Both the position numbers and the translations under genes were made by a program. DNA of 64,000 nt from Macrosoma leucophasiata (lineage: Eukaryota > Arthropoda > Insecta > Lepidoptera > Hedylidae): NCBI GenBank assembly GCA_036365455.1, contig JAWQUS010000004.1, positions 1,247,501-1,311,500 on the forward strand, given 5' to 3'. Below the pieces are notes generated by a model. It did no database searches. It saw only the letters and a list, made by a program, of their open reading frames with translations, and was not told the origin of the DNA. This document shows, piece by piece, positions 42,560-55,160 of this stretch. The first letter of the stretch is position 1, and each line of letters opens with the position of its first letter.

Positions 42560-42992
42560 TTTAACCAAATTTAATAGATTTTTGGATCCCACGGAGGGAA
42601 ATGTGTTTTTTTTCTCGCGCGTTCTTCTCGAAAAGTTACTGTAAAAGATTGTAGAGGCCATGCAGGGACAGAGCGGATAAATACGTTTTTATGGCCACAA
42701 GTTTTTTTGCTCCTTAATTTAACTTTTATGTCAAGAAGAGGGGGCATGTAGTGCGGCAACACTGCCTTCCCGTTCGCGACACTGCGAATGACCGGAACGA
42801 ACCAAGTTCGCTCTCTGCTCTCCGGCGTTCTAAGCGCAGTCCGGTGATCCCGCTTAAATTGTAATAAAATTGTGTTAAACTGTAATTTTACAGAAATTAG
42901 ACGATACGTTAAAGGCTCCAATATTCTTGCCGTCGGTGGTTGTTACGCCGGGGCCTCGAAAGCCGCCCCGGGCCTTGGATAGTCCGCCACTG
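42560..42992. mobile_element. Fragment related to the CAGTG-ended DNA element
   Basis: TTTTTTCTCGCGCGTTCTTC resembles TTTTTTCCTCGCGCATTCTTC inside the element at 5044-5667, and the right end GGATAGTCCGCCACTG resembles its CAGTGGCGGA terminus. The GC-rich GGGGCCTCGAAAGCCGCCCC precedes the end. Confidence 0.45.
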
Positions 42993-44160
42993 TTGCATAA
43001 TTGTCCATTATTCTTCAACAAGAGAAAACTGAATTTTGTCTACAATTAAAGAGATGGAACTGTACTTACATAAGAGTGAAAAGTAAGGTACGATTATACA
43101 ATTGGTAACTTCAATCATGAGTCAAAGATCAAGTATCGAATACTAGACGCTGGTCAAACAGCACTTGGGCCATAAAAGATGACTACCGGATAATTATATG
43201 CAAATCGGATATTCTGGGATGTGGCGCAAAGTATACACTGTAGCGATTTTATTGGAGAATCAGAATTATACGTTAGAATCCCACTGCGGAATTATTTCAT
43301 CCAGATATGTTATTATGCTGCAAACCAATTTTTTTACGCATATTATTATCTAGATAATATATAAATTTATACCCACCAAGTTGCCTATGCGCAAGTATTT
43401 TTGTATATATTTTTTTGGCAAAAACTTGTTTTTTCAATAAAATATCGCCCACTTCACGGCAATATGTATAAAGACTGTAAAATCACGGCTGCCGTTGCGC
43501 ACTTGGCCGCCCCTACATATTTACGTTCCGTCCCGATCCCTTTTTATGTTCATAATGTAATTTTTTTAATTATATGTCAAATGAAAGCTATTTTTTTTTT
43601 CTAATTATTATGATAAACGGGATCCAAATTAAATCGGCCGCAAATAAGAGTTGCTGGCTGTTAATTAAGGATAAAATAATTTAATTAAAAATATTAGCGG
43701 CCACATTTTAATAGACAACCTAGTAGATATACCTACGTGACGCAACGGTGGTAATGCTCTTTTTTTTGTTTATATTTTTGGGATATTTATCAAGTCGTAA
43801 AATAAATGTTATTGGGATTGATGTAGAGAGGCTGCCTGCAAGAGGTGATGCAATAATTTAAATTAACCCTGTATATTCTCCAGAACTCTAGATCATAAAT
43901 ATACGTAAAAATGAGGTTTGCAGCATATTTGGATGAACGAAATAATTCTGTAGTGAGAACCTAACCTATCAGATTTTTGATATAAGAGAGTTATTGATAT
44001 TTTCTTAGTTTTTCTCGAGTTACACTCATATATTTAAAACTCCGAGTAAATTTACATTCAAAAGTAAGCTTCGCGACTTCTTTTTAAAATCTGCCAATTA
44101 GTGTTTGATTGGTAATTTAAAAGTAAACAAACTATTTAATTTATGACTTGTACATCGTAT
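42993..44160. other. Gene-free stretch
   Basis: No exon or repeat that I can support; AT-rich sequence with several T8-T10 runs. Confidence 0.4.
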
Positions 44161-44168
44161 AAATCTAT

Positions 44169-44176
44169 TTTATATA

Positions 44177-44222
<46 letters not shown>

Positions 44223-44347
44223 AGAATACATATATATATATATATATATGTATTCTTATAAATATAAATATGTATTATATCTATGAATTCAAATATGTAT
44301 CTATGAATTCAGTTTATTTTTCTACTCTAAATGAGTAGAAAATAAAC
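44169..44347. repeat. TA microsatellite with perfect palindromes
   Basis: (TA)n from 44169, then a perfect 38-bp palindrome TAAGAATACA-(TA)9-TGTATTCTTA at 44221-44258, then GTTTATTTTYCTACTC/GAGTAGAAAATAAAC flanking AAAT at about 44311-44347. All would extrude as hairpins or cruciforms. Confidence 0.75.
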
Positions 44348-44949
44348 TTTTTTATTATTTATATCATGTATTTATTCTCTACGCACTTGATATGGATATA
44401 TTGTAACCTCTCAGCACCTATTCAATTTTTTTTCAACACAACCCGAAGGTTCACTGGTTGATAATGCTCTAGTTGCATTAATTCCGCCTTATGTGCTTAT
44501 TATTCGTGTGCATTGAAGTTAAATAAATATATATATTTACGGATTTATCTCGCGTATGTTAAACTAAAATGATTTTCAAAATCAACCTGACGATGGTTCG
44601 GTCGCTTTTCAGCTTCCGTCGTCCTGTCATGTCATATTTTTTTCTCTAAGGCAAGGATTTTATCGTCAAATCGCAGTGCGCTCATGCTGCATCCACACCC
44701 ACAGCCGACTTCCTACTCGAGGACTATCAGCGATCTTGCGAAATGTGTTTTCGTTGAGTTTTCCCATGCATTAGCTCCGTTCTGTCACGATGCGATCGCG
44801 ATGCGATAGCGATAGCGACGTTCACAGAACGTTTTGTGTAACGCGTTCTATCGCACTTTTGTATGTAAGTATTGAGAAGGCGTTAAATTGTTTTATAGGA
44901 TACTTTGATTATTGCTAGTATTGTTTGGGGTTAAGTTAATGAATTTTTT

Positions 44950-45315
44950 ATTTATTTATTTTGGAAAACAAGCATGTAGTTCAGATGGATGGGAAGTCAA
45001 CTACGGCTCAAACTCAAATCTCAAACATTTTTAGTTCAAATTGGTCTACAAGGACACTTTTGCATTGTCAGTTTACAAGCTGCCTATAGCGAATGACTTA
45101 CTACCTATATACTGGTGGCAGATGTAGACGTCTGTAGAGACATCTACACAAAATGCAAACGCGTTGCCACGTCTAAGATCTGAGTTGTTGTGCTTCTGCA
45201 ATAGTTATTTCGTAGCTATACATTATCGTATATCGGTAGGTATACGTTATAACCGGTACACGATAGTGCTGAATGCTACTATTTATAAGTATTGTTCAGC
45301 ACGAATATTGTCAGT
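44950..45315 (-). repeat. Family S degenerate copy split by a LINE 3' fragment
   Basis: GGAAAACAAGCATGTAGTTC (44963) and later CATCTACACAAAATGCAAAC, CGGTACACGATAGTGCTGAA (45150-45290) are antisense family S. Between them, about 45010-45105, lies ACATTTTTAGTTCAAATTGG, TCTACAAGGACACTTTTGCA, the same LINE tail as at 32940. Confidence 0.5.
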
Positions 45316-45748
45316 TCGTAATTTTAGATTACCAACCAATCAAAAGGGCATATACACTATGTGTCCTGGTGCATAAATAAATGTGAAATAACAGCCGATT
45401 ACACAATCAGGTACTATTTTTCGATCCAATTATTGAATGTTCATACCAGGCCTTACACTGAATGTGAGATTCACAGACCGCACTATGACTTTACTTCGAG
45501 CAAAGTATGCTTAGAACTGTCACAACAGTATGGGTTTTGCTTACCTACTACAATATTACCTACTAAAAAAACTAATCTTCAAACACAATTTCGATACTAA
45601 TTCATTTAGAAGAGGCGGCATCCGACCGCATCAGATGTGATGTCAGTAGATTGCCCAACGCATTGTATTCGCTGATCTCTTGATAAGTACTGTTTACACT
45701 AAGTATTTGGCTTGTTTTTACACTTAAGAACAAATAACCTTTCATTCT

Positions 45749-45842
45749 CTTACAAACTAAGAAGATATTGTGAAGGAACGGGCAAATTGATCGGACTATA
45801 GTGTTTCAATCAGGATAGTGCTCGTTAGGCCGTGGTCCAACG
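45749..45842. repeat. 94-bp direct repeat, copy 1
   Basis: TTACAAACTAAGAAGATATT, GTGAAGGAACGGGCAAATTG, ATCGGACTATAGTGTTTCAA, TCAGGATAGTGCTCGTTAGG, CCGTGGTCCAACG. It matches 48771-48863 with few changes. Both copies lie just before fragments of the same LINE. Confidence 0.75.
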
Positions 45843-45870
45843 AACGGCGGCATTTTTTTACAATAATACT

Positions 45871-46337
45871 TTTTTTTTTTTTATGTCATTAAATTGACAG
45901 ACAAGCAGGCGGGCCACCTGATGGTAAGTGGTCACCGTCGCCTATGGACATTTGCAACACCAGGGGAGTTGCCAACGCGCTGCCAGCCCTGAAGGACTCT
46001 TTTGACGCTATTTTTGAAGAACCCCATATTGTAGCACCGAGGGAACACCTCAGAGGGAAGTTCGTTCCACAATTTACACGTTCTGGGCAGAAACGAACGA
46101 GAAAACCGCACCGTTGAGCACTGCCAGGTGTCCAGTCGGTGAGGGTGAAACTTTTCTCTTCGGCGGGTAGTACGGTGTAGAAAAAGAGACGGTGGCACCA
46201 TGTCGAACAGTTCGACAGAGCACTCACCATTGTAGAGACGGTATAACACGCACAGACTACCAATATCTCTGCGCAGGCTCAGATGTTCGAGCCTGTCTGT
46301 AAGTCCCGTCTTAGCTATCCGGTTGAACTTTACCAAA
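45871..46337 (-). mobile_element. LINE C-terminal fragment (jockey/R1-like), best-preserved copy
   Basis: The minus strand is open for 134 codons (46336-45932): [93 protein letters not shown]. This is the C-terminus of a LINE reverse transcriptase protein. It ends with HRRR and stop, then a 3' tail seen as a T run at 45871. Other fragments: 31196-31450 and 48980-49312. Confidence 0.8.
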
Positions 46338-46446
46338 ATCTCACCTTAGCGGTATAAAAATGTCTCCTTTTATAAGATCCACCAAGTAGGTAGGAATACC
46401 TACACAAAAAACCACAGAAATCGCTCGAGTCCAATGTCTGACACTT

Positions 46447-46597
46447 ACCCCCTTATTCATAAACGTATTTTAGCTAAAGTGTTGCTAATCTCTCCTTTGT
46501 CTTTTTCTATCCTGCACATTTGACAATGCAACTGACAGAGACAAAGCATCTGTAGCTAAAACGTATCTAATGTAGGTACGTTTATGAATAAGAGGGA
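46447..46597. mobile_element. MITE of about 150 bp (CCCTTATTCATAAACGT ends), copy 2
   Basis: ACCCCCTTATTCATAAACGT, TTTAGCTAAAGTGTTGCTAA, TGACAGAGACAAAGCATCTG, TAGCTAAAACGTATCTAATG, TACGTTTATGAATAAGAGGG. Same order as copy 1 at 8685. Confidence 0.78.
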
Positions 46598-47570
46598 TTT
46601 TTTTATATATATTATGTTAGAATTTAAACAACCTCGAGCTTCATACTACACTGGAATCCTTAATGAACTTAAAAACTATAAGATTAGGTAAAAGTTGAGG
46701 TTGCTCATGTAGAGTCGTTTGGCTGATAAGATATAAAAGTTTAAGATAAACTTCAAAAATACAAAATCTTCTTATGGAGGTTGATTTCGTTTTTTCGCTG
46801 CCACCAACCTATAGAGCTTAGTTTAAAAATAAATAATTAAGACAATCAAGAAACTCAAACCATAGCTATAGAGATGGCAATGGCAATGCATTTACCGATT
46901 TCTGTCTTGACATCTGTAAGCTGCAATCTTCACTTAACATCCACACGAATTGCATTCTTGTTTGCCACCATCACTACATAAAATATCGGAGGTTACTTGG
47001 TTGTTCTTCGAATCCTGCCCAAAATCTACTTCTTGTTTATCTAAGCTTTACAAATAAACGGTAGTGACTTGTACTAGCCCTACCTGTAATGAAACGCACG
47101 CTAAAGTGAAAATGATTTAGAAGAACAATTTGCTTCCCCTTACGAGATGAAGATTAAAATAACGACTTCACACTCGCACAGCCTCACGCAGTCTCACAAT
47201 CACGACTAGACTGCTGTACTAAACTTTACGAGTCAGGTACAGTTCAAACATTATTCTGAAAATGGCAAATATGTGCCTTGATGGAAAGTTAATAAATACA
47301 GTATCCAGAAATAGAGGTCTGGAGGGCTGTTTTTTATAAAACACAACAATATATCCATCTGGTGATTGTTAAATATGTATTCAAGTACATAAGGCATAGT
47401 GAAGAGAAAGATTTAGGGTACTCCTAAGATTTGATTTAAAAAGTGATGTACGATATTTAGCGTTGCAGACACAGAGCTAGTGTATGAGTCATATTATGTC
47501 ATAGCATCAACGATTGTATTATAATAATAGCTTATCAACTTGATTAAGAGGGCGAATAAAAGTTAGGTTA
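46598..47570. other. Gene-free stretch with one family S relic
   Basis: GTAAGCTGCAATCTTCACTT, AACATCCACACGAATTGCAT, TCTTGTTTGCCACCATCACT at 46917-46982 is an old sense 3' fragment of family S. Nothing else is recognised. Confidence 0.45.
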
Positions 47571-47572
47571 GT

Positions 47573-47745
47573 GGCCAACCCGTTTTCGGATGTTTTCAAA
47601 CCGCACCATAAGGCCTCCGAAAACATTTAACGACTGCTATTTATGCCCAGCAACCGGGACCGACAGCTTAACTTGCCCTCCAAAGCACGGCAACGCACTT
47701 TTTCATTTGCCACTAGCGGTCTCTTTCATGTAGGTGACTAATTCT
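47573..47745 (-). repeat. ATT-tailed SINE, internal fragment
   Basis: GTGGCCAACCCGTTTTCGGA, TGTTTTCAAACCGCACCATA, TAACGACTGCTATTTATGCC, GCAACCGGGACCGACAGCTT, TTTGCCACTAGCGGTC match the middle of the repeats at 54309 and 59567. Confidence 0.65.
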
Positions 47746-48548
47746 AAGGATAACTTTACTATCCTCTTACTCGAGTGAAACTATATGATGACTAGAGCGA
47801 TAACTGTACTCTCTAATTGTACACGTCAAGTCTGACCCTCCCCAGGTAACTTCCCAGTTGAGGTTCGAACCCAAACTCTTAGGCATACCTATTTAGGCTG
47901 AGAGCCATTTGCGCATGCCACTTGACTGGTATAGAAGATTATATATGGCTCCAATTTAAAAAATAATAATAACGTACAATCTTCTAATGAACAGTCTCAT
48001 AGTTTTCTTTCACTTAAAATACAACATATTGCTTACAAATGAAAGTGTGCAAAGATGAATGGGCTACATCATTAATAGATGATACTATTTCAAGGACAGG
48101 ACACGCAAGGCTGCGCACCTAACGAAGCTTCAAGTCGGATTAACGTTTGCAAAGAATCACTGTTTGATTGGCACTACTCAAGATGAGATAATAATTACCT
48201 TGTGAAAATTATGTGCATTACTTCGAAGCACTGTTACTTATTAAAAGATGTTTAATTTATTGTCATACTCGTATATACATTTTGATTTTTGAACTAATTC
48301 TCCAGAAAAGTTAAATGCACAAAAGGCGACGTGCGCGAGGAAGCAAACCAAGAACCAATTTTGTAGAACAATCACGCTAGTACAGACGATAGAATATGTA
48401 GAGAAAAAAACAAGAGGCACAACAACACATCTGCACGGAGACCTCTGCCCGGCTGATGTATATAAGCTGCAGTATTCACTAACATACAGAACCACACATG
48501 TGCTATACAATATATAGAGCAGTGCTGATCTACCAATAAGTGTTAGAT

Positions 48549-48765
48549 TTTTTTTTTTTACGCTTACACTCACAGCCCCACAGTAGGTATAAACCTGTGT
48601 CGTGGGTGCCGTTGTACACATACAACACATACACAAACACCCAGACCCGAAACAAATATCTGTAGGCCATACAAATATTTGTCCCGGTGCGGGGATCGAA
48701 CCCGCGACCCTTCGAATCAAACGATGGTTTCACACCGCTGGACTAACCGGGTCGTCGTTAGAATG
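48549..48765 (-). repeat. tRNA-derived SINE, full copy
   Basis: On the minus strand: CCCGGTTAGTCCAGCGGTG (A box), GGGTCGCGGGTTCGATCCCC (perfect B box), then CAAATATTTGTATGGCC, GGCACCCACGACACAGGTTT and CTGTGAGTGTAAGCGT. A run of 12 T on the plus strand (about 48548-48559) is the antisense A tail. Pol III boxes look intact. Confidence 0.85.
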
Positions 48766-48770
48766 TGTCT

Positions 48771-48863
48771 TACAAATCTAGGAAGAAATTGTGAAGGAAC
48801 GGGAAAATTGATCGGACTATAGTATTCCAATCAGGATAGTGCTCGTCAGGCCTTGGTCCAACG
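48771..48863. repeat. 94-bp direct repeat, copy 2
   Basis: TTACAAATCTAGGAAGAAAT, GTGAAGGAACGGGAAAATTG, ATCGGACTATAGTATTCCAA: the partner of 45749-45842. Confidence 0.75.
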
Positions 48864-48979
48864 TCGTGGTTTCTTTCCTTCATTGAAATATATACCGCAA
48901 GGTCCACATGGCTCCTTACAAAAACGCGCAGTTCAAATCGTTGATGGTACAGGAAGCGCAGAGAGATCGACGGTCTAGG

Positions 48980-49312
48980 CGTTTTTACTATCTCTACAAT
49001 GGTGAGTACTCTGCTGAACTATTTTATACTGTGCCATCGTCTCTTTGTCTAAGCAGTGCTGTGCTACCTACCGAGGAGAAAGGTTCCACTTTTATGGACA
49101 GAACGTGGCAGTGCCCATCGTTGCGGTTTTTGTTAGTTTCTGCACAGAATATGCTTAAACGATCTTACATCTGAGGTGTTTCCCCGGCGCGAAATAGCGC
49201 CGTTCTTCAAATCTGTCGTCAAAAAGTCCTTCAGAGCTGGCGCATCCCCAATTGTTGCAAATATCCAATGACTCATCAGGTGGCCCGTCGCCTTGTCTGT
49301 CAACTTTTATGG
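48980..49312 (+). mobile_element. LINE C-terminal fragment (jockey/R1-like), decayed
   Basis: FYYLYNGEYSAELFYTVPSS and WQCPSLRFLLVSAQNM resemble the fragment at 45871 on the opposite strand; the frame is shifted and stopped after about 49172, and CATCAGGTGGCCCG, CTTGTCTGTCAACTT match that element's 3' end. Confidence 0.65.
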
Positions 49313-49319
49313 GTATAAA

Positions 49320-51660
49320 AACTTTGGAAGATTGAGCGCCTTAACTTTTCACTTTGCTATTTCACTTCTATCTGAACATTTTAGCCACCTGCACTATAGC
49401 CAGCGGCCCATTTGCGCAACCAATCGAGATAAGGTGCAATTTTGACGAACAATGGGCCGAGGAGCCGCGTTATACGAGAACACTTGTTTGCAAAACGGCC
49501 TTCACAAGGTTGGTTCTCCACAATTCAATGACACGATTATTTTAACTGTTCGTTTATGTGTTATAAGAATAAACGTAGATAATTTTACCATCCATTACTT
49601 CTCCACAATAAAAAGTGGCAGACCCAGTTTGTTTTGAAGGGCTTGACTTAGAATTTTATTTAGAACTGCTCGCCTAGAGGCAAGCTTTATCAAGATTAAT
49701 ATTAAAATATCAAAATTTATGATGTATAACCCACGCTGTGAAGAACGCCAAGAACCTCAACCCTAAACTCTTCCTAACAATACAATAAGAAAAATATGTA
49801 GAATGTAAAGTAATGTAAATTAAACTATATCTGTCTATCAACCGAACGTACGGACCATGGTCGGCACGCGCGTTTGGATAATAATTCAGACGCGATTTGC
49901 AAATAATGTATATTATAGTTAATACCTCCGGAAAAATACAACAATGATTTAAGCTATGAGAGGTGGTGATATTTTGATGGGTTGAGCACAATCGAAGAGC
50001 CAATTGCCAACCACGAGTATTATTCATTGTTTGGCTACTATTGTGTGCGGACTATTTCACGCCCCGCTCGCATCGCTTCAAGAGAGTCTGATAAATTGTT
50101 CTATTGCTAATAACGAGCAGTTGTCTCAAACGAGCACTTTACGCCATTGGTTAGTTGTGACATTTTTTTATATTCCGCTGGTGGTATTAATGTTGGTCCG
50201 ATGGAAAGGAAGGGTCAAGCCTCCCCAAAAATCAGACGAGATGAGATTCAAGTAAACAGTATCAAAAATAAACTTATGAAAATCATGATACTCCACAATG
50301 CGACCGAACCTGGATGGGGCAAAATGTCTTTTACAAAAATTTTATGACTACGTTAGTAAAAGTTACATTAAAAAAAAACAATATAACGACAATAATAAGG
50401 CCCATACTATGACACAGACAGTCATAATGATGCCTTATTATTGTCTCCATATAAGCACTTTAAGAAAATGCTTTAGCATCGGCGAATCACTTTTTGCCGC
50501 TAACATATTTAGGATGTTGTTTGAACTTGCGCGGTCTTCTCAGTCTTTTTTCTAATGATTTTAATGTCGACATCAGGCACGCCCAAAATTCACTTCATCC
50601 AGAAATAAAAAAACGAGCACAATCATACAAACATTTCCAATGAACATTGCCATTTGAGATCTACATGCTCCACATGTATTTTCAATTAAAACGATGAGAT
50701 GGATTCACCATTAATCTCAACATGACCTGGCCTTGTCAAAACTAAGGTCACAGACTATAAAACTAGAAGTCAAGCCATTGTGAATGGCTACTTACATTCG
50801 TGATGCAACGCTATATCCGCTCACTGACCACTTCCTGAACAATTTGATGTCATTATCAAATACATTTGCAATACTGTTATTAGTAAGCCTGCTACCACTA
50901 AATGCAGTGGTTTGCTTGAATATATACGCCAGAGCTCGATCCCCAGAGATCGAGCATCTGAGTGAATAGAATAGTGATGTTGATTCTAAGTGGAACACTC
51001 GGAGAATGGTAATATACCGATGCATGTTAATTGTCTTTAACATAATCAGTGTTGTGGACCTTTAAATGGAAAAAAGAAACCCTCATAGGATCATTTTATT
51101 CTCCGCACGTTGTCTATCTGTCAAGATACTTTTTATCAGGTGGAGATATTTAGTCAAAATTAATATCAAATATTTAAATCTTAAATCCTTAGAAGCTCTG
51201 TTAATGTCAGACCGCGTAGACACCACCGAAGCTCTGACTGCCCATAACACCCTTTTGCGTAGACATGATTGATGTATGAACGTGGCTCGGAGCTCGAGGT
51301 GGCGAGGCGAGGAACGGTTTGGCAAAGAGTTTATGCTGGGCAGAACATTGACAAAATAAGAGCCTTGTGAACGACCCTTAATCGTGTTAGCTTAGCTGAT
51401 TGAAAAGTGACCCTTAGTCATATAATCCCAGGGATCTTGTGTGTCAGCATTCAGAGGATCCTTAACAATGAACTAGTTCATATGAAACAAGGCGTTGGCG
51501 TATTAAGTACCCAGAAATTGAAATGTGGACCAACGAGCTGAGGAAGGCACGATTTTTGAGGTGATCTATGGAAGAAGCCTTCCCACCCACTTCTCTGATG
51601 CTGAGACTAGATACGAAGAAACCGTATTCATATGAAATAGTCACGAACCGCATAGAAAAG
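49320..51660. other. Gene-free stretch of uncertain origin
   Basis: Several 60-85-codon open frames on both strands, but none has recognisable motifs, splice partners or consistent composition. I cannot assign it. Confidence 0.35.
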
Positions 51661-51679
51661 TGTCACGGAGTGTATTTTA

Positions 51680-51725
51680 ATACTAGAATGGATCTAGTTC
51701 GAGCGAACTAGATCCATTCTAGTAT
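51680..51725. repeat. Perfect 46-bp palindrome (22-bp arms, 2-bp centre)
   Basis: ATACTAGAATGGATCTAGTT-CG, AG, then the exact reverse complement (51704-51725). One arm recurs as CTAGATCCATTCTAGTAT at 52229-52246, so the arms are part of a repeat. Confidence 0.85.
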
Positions 51726-53270
51726 CAAGATCAAGATTTGTGATTAATAATATGTGTTTTGCGATTAAACTGTTCCCCTAGACGTAGAAGCCCATGATGG
51801 CTTTTCCCCCGTAAAAAAGATACAGTTTCAATAGCTAGTGAAACTCATAATACATGCAGATAAAATCAATGTCATTTAGTTATTCTTCGACCCGGCAATT
51901 GAGTTAGCAAACTTAGCCGTAATAGCAGGTAGTGGCTACTATTTAAGTATGCTATTGAAGTTGTTAAATAGTATGATCTTTTTACTTCTATAGAGACGTT
52001 TTTTGATACATTAAATAAAACATTTTACATTTAACCTGTTCAATGCCAACCATACATGAAGCGGCACTCACAGCATGCTCTCTATAAATCTCAGCAAGCA
52101 ATTTCTCTTGTCCATTACAATGAATATATCTTTCAGACTTTATTGCCTTACCTTTAGGCCGTATACAATTGTGCTAGCTCTCATGCATAAAGGTTAGCTT
52201 TTACTTTAGGATGACTTTCCCTTGATGACCTAGATCCATTCTAGTATTGGAATAGCGTCTTTAGCTGTTGAATTTAAGCGGTAAAAGAGGAATCCTTATC
52301 CAAATAAATTCAGGCTCTGTTTTCAACTACAAAAATGTATACAAAACTAGCATACCCGCCTGAAGTTGTCCTGTAAACGTCAATCCGAAATATTAATATT
52401 TTTTTAATAAAATATAATAATCTCAAAAGCAATCGATAGCGGTATCTGAGATACTTAGAACGTTACTTAAATAAGTACTTAAGCCTCTTCCCCCCTGTTT
52501 CTTTGAAGGTTAATTTTGAGAATGTCGCGTTTTAAGTGACCATAAAAATGGTCACGTTAGGCATACCTCTACTCTCTTCTAATGACGCACAATCCTGTTG
52601 GATCTAATGCAAATGTATTGCGATGGTTACTTGTCTTATCAACATCGATCGCATGTCACATAATTTGCAATATAACTCACTAATAAGGCAATAAAAAATG
52701 CAAGTTATGATATAATTAGACAGATATCTATGAGCACTGTAGAATATGTCAGATTAACGCAGTCAGTTAAATAATCTGTACAATTTCTTGGTTGAACGAC
52801 TCCTGCGCATCCCGATTGAATCAGTGAAAGTAACTGTGGTGGTACAAGTAACGAGTTAAAGGCGATGAGAATAAATTTGAAATAATAAACTAGTAAAATC
52901 TATAAATAATATAAAATAATTTCGGTCCCTTTTCTGCTTCTGTGGTCTCGGGCAGACTGAGGTCAAGGTGACATTTATCGAACAACAGTTTGAAAAATTA
53001 TTACGTGCAGCTACCTCCATTTATTTCGCAAACGTCTTGCGTAGCGTTCAGGATTATCACAAAATTTACTAAAATTAAATGAAATCTTGAGGAGTCACAG
53101 TTTGTTGCGGTTGGGATTTAATTCTAATGAGGAGGTATTGGATAAATCCGAAAACTAATAAGAATAATTATATTATATTATGTGATGTGCTAATCTCTTA
53201 AACTGTAATTAATGCGAATCTCTTCAACTTTAAATAATGAAAGCTTTTGATTGTGATTCTGGTTTTTAAT
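51726..53270. other. Gene-free stretch
   Basis: No coding pattern. It includes the solo arm at 52229 and a GGATAAATCCGAAAACTAATAA word at 53147 related to the hairpin at 8941. Confidence 0.4.
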
Positions 53271-53913
53271 ATTTTTTTTTACGTAACCAAGGTGGCAAAC
53301 AAGCATGCAGTTCACATGGATGCTTGTGTGTGCTAAGTGATGCAGCCTAATATACATCTACACAAAAATCCGAGGTTAAAATGCACGAAATATTTGAGAT
53401 AGCACTTAAGCGAATTCTCTTCACTCGAAGTGAGTTTACAATTCCAGAATAAGCCTACTGCACTCGCTCGATCGTATAACACCCACATCGCACTTCTCTT
53501 GAGCCAGCACTCGTCAGTGAATGATCGATGGCTATCGCTCCATTTGCTAAGTATACTGATTATATTATTACCTACTGTTACAAGTGCAATTGACGCGAAT
53601 GGTATGTTGCATTAGAATTGCTTAAAATTATTAGAGAATCACGCCAAGTTTCTTACAAAGAATAGATTTGTACAAATAAACCGACCCAGTTGCTTAGTTT
53701 CTGGCAACCAGAGGTCAATAATGGAAGTCAAAATACAGATGCGTGGCCACCCCTAAGACATTTGTTGTTTTCTCTCTGTCATTGTTATTGCGGGGCCATA
53801 CATTACCATGTAATAGGAATACGATAGTGCTGAACACCATAATTTGGCGGCAGATAGATTAGGTAATGCGGGGGGATGCCTACCCCCTCGAGCTCCGACT
53901 CTGGAACTCAACA
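53271..53913 (-). repeat. Family S copy split by about 300 bp
   Basis: 53275-53391 holds the antisense 3' half (GGTGGCAAACAAGCATGCAG) and 53728-53913 the antisense 5' half (GGGGCCATACATTACCATGT, GATAGTGCTGAACACCATAA, GGTAATGCGGGGGGATGCC). The break falls at the GGTYAAAATGCAGATGCG block, so a later insertion of about 330 bp is likely. Confidence 0.55.
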
Positions 53914-54308
53914 AGTTTACCTTAGAGTTAGTCAAATAAATATGACAGTAGATACAAAAGAAAATGTGTTGTTACCAAAACATGACTATTATTGAATACC
54001 TACGCAGTAAACGATTTAACCTTTTCATACTAATTACCGTTCGACCTTTGTAGGAAATGGAAAGGTGGTAAAGTAATGATTATTTCATGGTTTTATCTAT
54101 ATAATGTATGTACCTTCAAGCCAATTCTCTTATCTATATAATGATAAAACAATTAAAACGTAGGGAAGTTGGTGGACATTCAAAAAAAAAAAAAACTACT
54201 AGATGTCCCGGCAAATTTCATAACACCTATGGATTACTACGGATTTTTAAATATTTACTATTTTTTAATTATTTTTTTAACACAAACCTTCAGCAACGAA
54301 AGCATATA

Positions 54309-54667
54309 ATAATAATAATGGCAACCCATTATACGTCCCACTGCTGGGCACGAGTCTCTACCCTTTTTGGGGGGAGGCCTGGAGCTTACTCCACCACGCT
54401 GCTCCAATGCGGATTGGTGGAGGTGGGTGGGTTAGTGGCCGTCCCGCTGTCGGATGTTTTCAAACCGCCCATAATACCTCCGACAAGGTTTAACGACTGC
54501 TATCCATCGATAGCAACCGGGACCGACGGCTTAGCGTCCTCCGAAGCACGGGCACGCGCATTTAATTTGCCACTAGCGGTCACCCATCACACTACCCGAC
54601 CGCGCCCGTAGTGCTTAACCGAGTAGATCGCTTACGATCTACACCAGCCACTGGGCCATGCGTGCTT
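54309..54667 (-). repeat. ATT-tailed SINE, full copy 1
   Basis: On the minus strand it begins GCATGGCCCAGTGGCTGGTG (A-box-like TGGCCCAGTGG), then a hairpin GTAGATCGTAAGCGATCTAC, AAGCCGTCGGTCCCGGTTGC, CTCCACCAATCCGCATTGGA, GGGACGTATAATGGGTTGCC and an (ATT)n tail (TAATAATAATAATGG at 54307 on plus). About 350 bp, no conserved protein frame. Confidence 0.72.
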
Positions 54668-55026
54668 CAAAACATTAAATAACAATGTTTTATTTAGTTA
54701 TTTAATTTAAAGTTGAAAATATTTCAATGAGTAGGTTCATTTGGTTCACGTTGCTAATTAGTTACCTAAAGATTTTTAACAAATCATGCAATACAATGGA
54801 TTCAATAATCCACACTATGATCGACAGTTACACACACACGTCGACGTAACATATTGCATGAAAAACTTTATTTAATTAGAGAATTACCTAGAGATTACAC
54901 AATGTAAAAAACACTACTAATACGAACTAGTGTCGTGGTAAGAAACGCATTAGTGTGTCGTAGGAAGCCATGTAACAAAGTTGTAAGGAAAGCTGTGACT
55001 TACAACCATAGTAAAGCCATGTATTC

Positions 55027-55160
55027 ATCAGGCGACATGTCGCAGGGATATGTCACGCGACATATCGCGTGACATTACGTTGTATGTATCTGCGACTTGT
55101 TGGGACAATGTCGCTCAATATTTGCTCGTCCACATTATACAGTTGTGATTGAGATGTCGC
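55027..55160. repeat. CGACATGTCGC-rich MITE-like repeat
   Basis: CAGGCGACATGTCGCAGGGA, TATGTCACGCGACATATCGC, ATCTGCGACTTGTTGGGACA and later GAGATGTCGCCTG form nested short inverted repeats. The flavour is shared with 59110-59335. Confidence 0.5.

Noticed and set aside
48241..48720. 159-codon minus-strand open frame
   Set aside because: Its start lies in the tRNA-derived SINE and the rest is low-complexity Ser/Cys/Val sequence without motifs.
54108..54611. 167-codon open frame
   Set aside because: It runs through an A-rich intergenic stretch into the ATT-tailed SINE; its second half is repeat sequence and is not conserved in the other copy.
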